From assembly GCF_026248825.1 (NCBI RefSeq), contig NZ_CP110973.1:2189001-2253000 (forward strand): a stretch of 64,000 bases of DNA. The letters are read 5' to 3'. The stretch comes from Larkinella insperata (GTDB taxonomy: Bacteria; Bacteroidota; Bacteroidia; Cytophagales; Spirosomataceae). Positions 58,961 through 64,000 of the stretch are shown one piece after another. The translations under genes and the position numbers were made by a program. The notes beneath the pieces are model-generated. The model saw only the letters and a list, made by a program, of their open reading frames with translations, was not told the origin of the DNA and searched no databases. Each line of letters starts with the position of its first letter. The stretch's first letter is position 1.

Positions 58961-59095
58961 CTCCAGCCCAAGCCTTTCTGCCTCCAACTACCTCATGTAA
59001 TTTTAGCCCAGGAGCTTGCGACCTACAGGCCATACCGGTAAGTTTGTTTTCCAGTGATTGATGCGTTCGGTCACTGCTAAAACAAGCAATCACCA

Positions 59096-60304
59096 ATGCC
59101 CCAAGCCTTCATTTATGACGCTGTCCGGACACCCCGCGGTCGGGGCAAAAGCGATGGCTCCCTCCACGACGTACAGCCCGTTCAATTATTGAGCGTAGTG
59201 CTGGGCGAACTCAAAAACCGAAATCAGCTCGATACCTCGCTCGTTGACGACGTCATCATGGGCTGCGTGACGCCCGTTGGGGAGCAGGGAGCCGACATTG
59301 CCCGGACGGCGGTGCTCGAAGCTGGTTACGCCGAGAGCGTTGCCGGGGTGCAACTCAACCGCTTTTGCTCGTCGGGTCTGGAAGCCATTAATATGGCGGC
59401 TGCCTATGTGATGTCGGGCCAACTGGATGCCGTTATTGCCGGGGGCGTGGAGTCAATGTCTCGCGTGCCGCTTGGGTCGGATGGGGGAGCGTTATTGATG
59501 AATCCGCAGATTGTGGCCCGGCATCGCATTGTTCCGCAGGGCATTTCGGCGGACTTGATTGCCACCCAGTACGGTTACAGCCGTGCCGATGTTGACGCTT
59601 TTGCCGCCGAATCGTACCGCCGGGCGGCCCTGGCCCAGCGGGAAAACCGGTTCTCTCGGACGCTGATCCCCATTAAAGACGAACTCGGTGTAACACTGCT
59701 CGATTACGACGAGGGCGTTCGACCCGATACCACCGTCGAAAGTTTGGCAAAGCTCAAACCCGCCTTCGAAACCGTGGGGAAGATGGGTTTTGACGCACTG
59801 GCTTTGCTGAAATACAGCAACCTGTCCCGAATTGACCATGTGCACCATGCCGGAAATTCTTCCCAGATTGTCGATGGGGCTGCCGGTATTCTGATTGGCT
59901 CTAAAGAATTTGGCGAAAAAACGGGCCTGATGCCCCGCGCCCGGATTAGAGCCTTTGCCGTCATAGGAACCGACCCAACCAGTATGCTCACCGGCGTTGT
60001 CCCGTCTACGCAGAAAGTGCTCAGGAAAGCGGGGATGCAACTGGCGGATATTGACCTGTTTGAAGTCAACGAAGCGTTTGCCGCCGTGCCGTTGTTCTAC
60101 ATGGAACAGCTCGGTGTCGACCACAACCGGCTCAACGTAAACGGCGGAGCCATTGCGTTGGGGCACCCGCTGGGCGCTACCGGGGCCATAATTTCGGCAA
60201 CGCTTCTGGATGAACTCGAACGCACGGGCAAACAAACAGGACTGGCGACGCTCTGCGTGGGCGGAGGGATGGGCGTCGCGACGGTTTTTGAACGGGTAAA
60301 CTAA
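59096..60304 (+). CDS. Acetyl-CoA C-acyltransferase (thiolase)
   Basis: A 402-aa thiolase of the degradative FadA type: nucleophile Cys91 (NRFCSSGLEA), GHPLGATGA histidine loop, and CVGGGMG with the second cysteine. It cleaves 3-ketoacyl-CoA in the final step of beta-oxidation. It starts at ATG 59096; the FadJ-like gene follows after 10 bases, as expected for a two-gene beta-oxidation module. A near -7 element (TAATTTTA) is at 58998-59005. Confidence 0.95.
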   Translation: MPQAFIYDAVRTPRGRGKSDGSLHDVQPVQLLSVVLGELKNRNQLDTSLVDDVIMGCVTPVGEQGADIARTAVLEAGYAESVAGVQLNRFCSSGLEAINMAAAYVMSGQLDAVIAGGVESMSRVPLGSDGGALLMNPQIVARHRIVPQGISADLIATQYGYSRADVDAFAAESYRRAALAQRENRFSRTLIPIKDELGVTLLDYDEGVRPDTTVESLAKLKPAFETVGKMGFDALALLKYSNLSRIDHVHHAGNSSQIVDGAAGILIGSKEFGEKTGLMPRARIRAFAVIGTDPTSMLTGVVPSTQKVLRKAGMQLADIDLFEVNEAFAAVPLFYMEQLGVDHNRLNVNGGAIALGHPLGATGAIISATLLDELERTGKQTGLATLCVGGGMGVATVFERVN

Positions 60305-60314
60305 GCCGCTAACC

Positions 60315-62477
60315 ATGATCAATTACACGAAAAACCGCCGTGTTGCGATTCTAAGCTGGAACATAAGCAGCGCCCCGATGAACGTTCTGAACGACGACTC
60401 CATTCCGGCGTTTGAACGGGCGTTGCAGCGGGCGTACGATGACGCGGAGGTGAAGGGAATTATCATTACGTCTGAGAAGAACGAGTTTATTGCCGGGGCG
60501 GATTTAAAAATGATTCTCCGCAACAACGATAAAGAGCCAACCGAAATGCTGAAAGTTTCGACGGAACTGAACCGGATTTTCCGGGCCATCGAAACGGCGG
60601 GCAAACCCGTGGTTGCTGCCATTAACGGTACGGCCCTGGGTGGCGGCTACGAAGCCTGTCTGGCCTGTCACCACCGGATTGCGCTCGACAACCCCAAAGC
60701 CGTTATCGGGTTGCCCGAAGTGACGCTGGGCTTGCTGCCCGGTGGGGGCGGTACGCAGCGCTTGCCCCGCCTGCTCGGGATGGAAGCCGCCCTGCCGTTG
60801 CTGCTGGAAGGCAAGCGGGTCAGCCCCCGCGAGGCTCTGGCATTAGGGATGGTTGACGACCTGGCCGCTTCGCGGGAAGAGTTGCTGGAGAAAGCATTTG
60901 CGTGGATTGACGCCCATCCCGACCCGTTGCAACCGTGGGATGAACACGATCGAAAGACGGGCCGGATCGTTGGAAAGGAAAACGGTAAAATGCCGGGCGG
61001 AGCGGTTCAAAGCCCGGCGGGAATGCGGATTTTTGGGGCAGCAACCGCCATGGTAATGGAAAAAACGCGCGGTAATTACCCGGCTCCGCTCGCGATCCTG
61101 TCGTGCGTTTACGAAGGGCTGCAGGTAAATATCGATCGCGGTCTGGTCATCGAAGCCCGGTATTTTGTAAAGGTCGCTACGTCGAATGTTGCCAAAAGCC
61201 TGATCCAGACTATGTTTCTGGGCTTGAACGAGGTAAACAAAGGCAGCAGCCGTCCCAAAACCGTTGCCGCCACGGAAGTGAAAAAGCTCGGGGTGGTGGG
61301 TGCCGGGATGATGGGCTCGGGTATCGCTTACGTGGCAGCCAGGGCCGGAGTCGATGTCGTACTGAAAGATATTTCGCTGGAAGTGTCTCAACAAGGAAAA
61401 GCGTACGCGCGGGCGGTATTGCAAAAAGCCGTTGAGCGGGGCAAAGAAGCGCCCGAAAAAGCCGAAGCAACTCTGAACCGGATCCAGCCAACCGCCGATG
61501 TTACCGACTTGAGGGGGGGTGACCTTATTATTGAAGCCGTTTTCGAAAGCCGTGAACTGAAAGCGCAGGTGACGCAGGAAATTGAACCGTTGCTGGCCGA
61601 TCAGGGCGTTTTTGCCTCGAATACTTCGACCTTGCCCATCAGCGGTTTAGCCGGAGCGTCGACCCGGCCCGCCAATTTTGTTGGGATGCATTTCTTTTCG
61701 CCGGTCGATAAAATGGCTTTGGTTGAGGTGATCCGCGGGAAAAAAACAGCGGACCATGCCCTGGCGGTTGCGCTGGATTTCGTAAAGAAGCTGCGCAAAA
61801 CCCCGATTGTCGTGAATGATTCGCCCGGATTTTACACCTCACGGGTTTTCAGAACCTATACCACCGAGGGCATGGAAATGCTGAAGGAGGGCGTTGAACC
61901 CGTGCTGATTGAAAATGCCGGAAAAAATGCCGGATTTCCGGTCGGTCCGTTGGCTGTTTCTGATGAAGTATCCCTGGAACTGATTCACATGATTGCGGGG
62001 CAGGGCGTTCAGGACGGTGTCCTGACCGGACAGGATACGGCGTATCAGGTGGCTGGAAGTCTGGTGGCTTCCGGGCGGTTGGGTAAAAAAGCAAAAGCCG
62101 GCTTTTACGCGTATCCGGAGGGCGAAGCGAAACACCTCTGGCCGGGCCTACAGGATCTGTTTCCAGTGGCTGCCGTCCAGCCCACGGTTGAAGAACTTAA
62201 AAAACGATTCTTGTACCGGCAGGCGCTCGAAGCCGTACGCTGTTTTGAGGAAGGCGTTATTCAAACCCAACTCGATGCCGACATCGGTTCCATCCTGGCC
62301 TGGGGTTTTCCTTCGTACACGGGTGGCGCTTTGTCGTTTGTCGATTTTGTGGGAATCACGAACTTCGTGCGGGAAACTGACCGATTGGCCGATGCCTACG
62401 GAGAACGGTTCCGCCCAACGACCCGGCTGCGCGAAATGGCCGAACGGGGCCAAAGCCGATTTGAACACAATTATTAA
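60315..62477 (+). CDS. Fatty acid oxidation multifunctional protein, FadJ/FadB-like
   Basis: A 720-aa protein: enoyl-CoA hydratase domain (1-about 290) with oxyanion segment FIAGADL, and both catalytic glutamates, Glu113 (GGGYEA) and Glu135 (GLPEVTLGLLPGGGGT), then an NAD-dependent 3-hydroxyacyl-CoA dehydrogenase (from about 320; GAGMMGSG, 329-336) and its C-terminal helical domain (HFFSPVDKMALVEV and further). It converts trans-2-enoyl-CoA to 3-ketoacyl-CoA, feeding the thiolase. The gene begins 10 bases after the thiolase stop. Confidence 0.96.
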   Translation: MINYTKNRRVAILSWNISSAPMNVLNDDSIPAFERALQRAYDDAEVKGIIITSEKNEFIAGADLKMILRNNDKEPTEMLKVSTELNRIFRAIETAGKPVVAAINGTALGGGYEACLACHHRIALDNPKAVIGLPEVTLGLLPGGGGTQRLPRLLGMEAALPLLLEGKRVSPREALALGMVDDLAASREELLEKAFAWIDAHPDPLQPWDEHDRKTGRIVGKENGKMPGGAVQSPAGMRIFGAATAMVMEKTRGNYPAPLAILSCVYEGLQVNIDRGLVIEARYFVKVATSNVAKSLIQTMFLGLNEVNKGSSRPKTVAATEVKKLGVVGAGMMGSGIAYVAARAGVDVVLKDISLEVSQQGKAYARAVLQKAVERGKEAPEKAEATLNRIQPTADVTDLRGGDLIIEAVFESRELKAQVTQEIEPLLADQGVFASNTSTLPISGLAGASTRPANFVGMHFFSPVDKMALVEVIRGKKTADHALAVALDFVKKLRKTPIVVNDSPGFYTSRVFRTYTTEGMEMLKEGVEPVLIENAGKNAGFPVGPLAVSDEVSLELIHMIAGQGVQDGVLTGQDTAYQVAGSLVASGRLGKKAKAGFYAYPEGEAKHLWPGLQDLFPVAAVQPTVEELKKRFLYRQALEAVRCFEEGVIQTQLDADIGSILAWGFPSYTGGALSFVDFVGITNFVRETDRLADAYGERFRPTTRLREMAERGQSRFEHNY

Positions 62478-62496
62478 AAATGAATCATCAACTATC

Positions 62497-63999
62497 ATGC
62501 TGAAACCAAGCTCTTTATTAGTCGCCAGCCTTCTGCTGGTTACGGGTGCCGTTGGGCAAACCGTTTCCAAACTGCCCGAATCAAAGCTAAGCCGGAATGA
62601 AGTCGAAGCGCAGATGCGCTTTCTGGCCGCTGACGAACTCCAGGGCCGCCGAACGGGCGAGCCCGGCAATATGGTGGCCGCCCGCTACATTGCCGAACAA
62701 TACCGGACGATGGGCCTGAAGCCGGTGGCTGGCCAATCCGATTATTTTCAGAAAATACCGTTTCTGAAAGCCAAACCGGCAACCTACGCGAACCTTCAGA
62801 TCGGATCGGCAGACTCTCTGAAACTGGGTCGGCATTTCGTCGTGATCAGCGGACCCCAATCGGATATCAAAGCCGAAACCGTCTACATTGGATACGGACT
62901 GACCGACGGGGTCGATGGCTACAACGGTAAGGACGTTCGGGGTAAGATTGTGGTTGCGCAGGTTGGGTCGCCGGATGCCACAACCAACCGGGGGTTGCTG
63001 TCGGCTTCCGAACAAAAACTCCGATTGGCGGCTGAAAAAGGGGCCGCTGGGTTGATTGAACTTTACACGAGTGGCACGTATCCCTGGCCGATTGTAACGC
63101 GGTCTTTCCTGGGAGAACAGCTGTCGTTGGCGTCTTCTACGGACGTGCCGACGCTGTTGCACATTTGGGTCGATAACGGTAAAAACCAACTGGCCAGCCT
63201 GAAAGACGCCAGCCAGACCGTGAGCATCCGGACGTCGGGCCGGGAACAGCGGATCGTTGACGCGGTCAATGTGGCGGGGGTGATCGAAGGCACGGACCCG
63301 AAACTGAAAAGCGAGTTCGTTCTGCTGTCGGCGCACTTCGACCACGTAGGGGTTGGCAAGCAGGGCGGTCAGCCGTATACCTCATCCGATAGCATCTTCA
63401 ACGGCGCCCGGGACAACGCTTTCGGGACGGTTGCGTTGCTGGCGTCGGCCAAGGCGTTGCAGGCCCAACGCCCCAAACGGTCAATTTTGGTTCTGGCACT
63501 GACTGGCGAGGAACTGGGTTTGCTGGGCAGCCGCTATTACGCCGAGCATCCGCTGATTCCGTTGAAACAGACCGTGTTTAATCTAAACAGCGATGGCGCA
63601 GGCTATAATGATACGACCATTGTGTCGGTCATCGGATTGAACCGGACGGGGGCGAAGACGGAAATTGAAACAGCCAGCAAAGCGTTCGGGTTGGGCGTAT
63701 TTGCCGATCCGGCTCCCGAACAAAATCTGTTCGACCGTTCCGATAACGTCAATTTTGCAGCAAAAGGCATTCCGGCTCCTACTTTTTCGGCCGGGTTCAA
63801 GACGTTTGGGGCCGATTTGTTCAAGTATTACCACCAGGCGGCCGACAATCCGGATACAATCGACTACGGTTATCTGCTTAAATTTTGTAAAGCGTTTGCC
63901 TACGCAGCCCGGTTAATTGCCGACAAACCGACGCGTCCGCAGTGGGTAGCCGGTGATAAATACGAACCAGCCGCCAAAGCTTTGTACGGAAGTAACTAA
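62497..63999 (+). CDS. M28 family zinc peptidase
   Basis: A 500-aa secreted peptidase: signal peptide (1-20), a PA-like domain (about 115-245) inserted in the M28 fold, and zinc ligands His280 and Asp282 (AHFDHVG), Asp306 (ARDNAFGT), Glu338/Glu339 (TGEELG) and Asp366 (LNSDGAGY). Such aminopeptidases or carboxypeptidases digest peptides outside the cell. I start at ATG 62497 (a continuous frame exists upstream inside the FadJ-like gene, but the signal peptide starts here). The gene is complete at the window's edge, 19 bases after FadJ; co-transcription is possible but the function is unrelated. Confidence 0.94.
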   Translation: MLKPSSLLVASLLLVTGAVGQTVSKLPESKLSRNEVEAQMRFLAADELQGRRTGEPGNMVAARYIAEQYRTMGLKPVAGQSDYFQKIPFLKAKPATYANLQIGSADSLKLGRHFVVISGPQSDIKAETVYIGYGLTDGVDGYNGKDVRGKIVVAQVGSPDATTNRGLLSASEQKLRLAAEKGAAGLIELYTSGTYPWPIVTRSFLGEQLSLASSTDVPTLLHIWVDNGKNQLASLKDASQTVSIRTSGREQRIVDAVNVAGVIEGTDPKLKSEFVLLSAHFDHVGVGKQGGQPYTSSDSIFNGARDNAFGTVALLASAKALQAQRPKRSILVLALTGEELGLLGSRYYAEHPLIPLKQTVFNLNSDGAGYNDTTIVSVIGLNRTGAKTEIETASKAFGLGVFADPAPEQNLFDRSDNVNFAAKGIPAPTFSAGFKTFGADLFKYYHQAADNPDTIDYGYLLKFCKAFAYAARLIADKPTRPQWVAGDKYEPAAKALYGSN

Positions 64000-64000
64000 C

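Noticed and set aside
1..64000. CRISPR arrays, tRNA or rRNA genes, insertion sequences, integrases, phage or conjugation genes
   Set aside because: Looked for on both strands by eye; none recognised. Structured RNAs could be missed without a covariance search.

Overview
The window looks like a chromosomal segment of a Bacteroidota bacterium, most probably a cytophagal such as Spirosoma, Larkinella or a relative; the genus is inference. Supporting signs are FecR/ECF sigma genes, an M56 sensor fused to TonB and TonB-receptor-plug pieces, SPII and outer-membrane beta-barrel proteins, a GH95-type glycosidase, DUF2911, DUF4350 and DUF6265 proteins, and several matches to the Bacteroidota -7 promoter element TAnnTTTG. 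No tRNA, rRNA, CRISPR array, transposase or phage gene was recognised. The region reads as core and lightly accessory chromosome.

Layout. 1-1.5 kb: the end of an M20 amidohydrolase, a histidine-phosphatase lipoprotein and a small secreted protein. 1.6-4.8 kb: a BlaI-M56/TonB operon with a truncated paralogue and an operator cluster. 5.1-9.2 kb: luciferase-like oxidoreductase, sorbosone-dehydrogenase-type propeller and Tat-exported serine hydrolase. 9.3-14.3 kb: leftward operon DUF4350-MoxR-DUF58-M20 peptidase. 14.5-17.9 kb: DUF2911, M1 aminopeptidase and a membrane protein. 18.0-20.6 kb: two tandem MFS transporters. 20.7-22.6 kb: a small secreted protein and an orphan ECF sigma/FecR pair. 23.0-24.8 kb: SCP2 protein and Gfo/Idh/MocA oxidoreductase. 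24.8-28.4 kb: RidA, pdxJ, yqeY, cvpA, rlmN. 28.6-37.7 kb: phosphate transporter, acyltransferase, secreted proteins, aldo/keto reductase, GH95. 37.7-42.3 kb: glycosyltransferase, MBL hydrolase, methyltransferase, ceramidase-like protein. 42.5-46.1 kb: MCE lipid-transport operon followed by murI. 46.2-49.3 kb: pirin, a lipoprotein and an outer-membrane protein, with a 600-bp gene-free stretch. 49.3-53.5 kb: tatC, glyA, an AraC regulator and phytanoyl-CoA dioxygenase. 53.7-59 kb: DsbD, an SDR-family protein, and a polysaccharide epimerase/dehydratase broken by a frameshift. 59.1-64 kb: beta-oxidation genes (thiolase, FadJ-like) and an M28 peptidase.

Genes that plausibly work together: BlaI represses its own promoter and the M56 sensor-protease; MlaE-, MlaF- and MlaD-like proteins form an envelope lipid transporter; the thiolase and FadJ-like enzymes form a fatty-acid beta-oxidation module; RidA beside PdxJ links PLP synthesis with clearance of reactive PLP-enzyme products; TatC can export the two twin-arginine proteins encoded in the window.

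Most notable observations: (i) a lipoprotein-like TonB-domain protein that appears to derive from a partial duplication of the neighbouring M56 sensor; (ii) near-identical leader sequences mirrored just upstream of the start codons of pdxJ and yqeY, and a second inverted repeat on the other side of yqeY; (iii) the single-base frameshift in the FlaA1/WbpM-type gene; (iv) unusual catalytic residues in the GH95-like and PlsC-like enzymes; (v) an almost identical 79-bp tract shared by the tandem MFS genes. No clearly new multi-gene system was found; the M56/TonB locus is the closest candidate.
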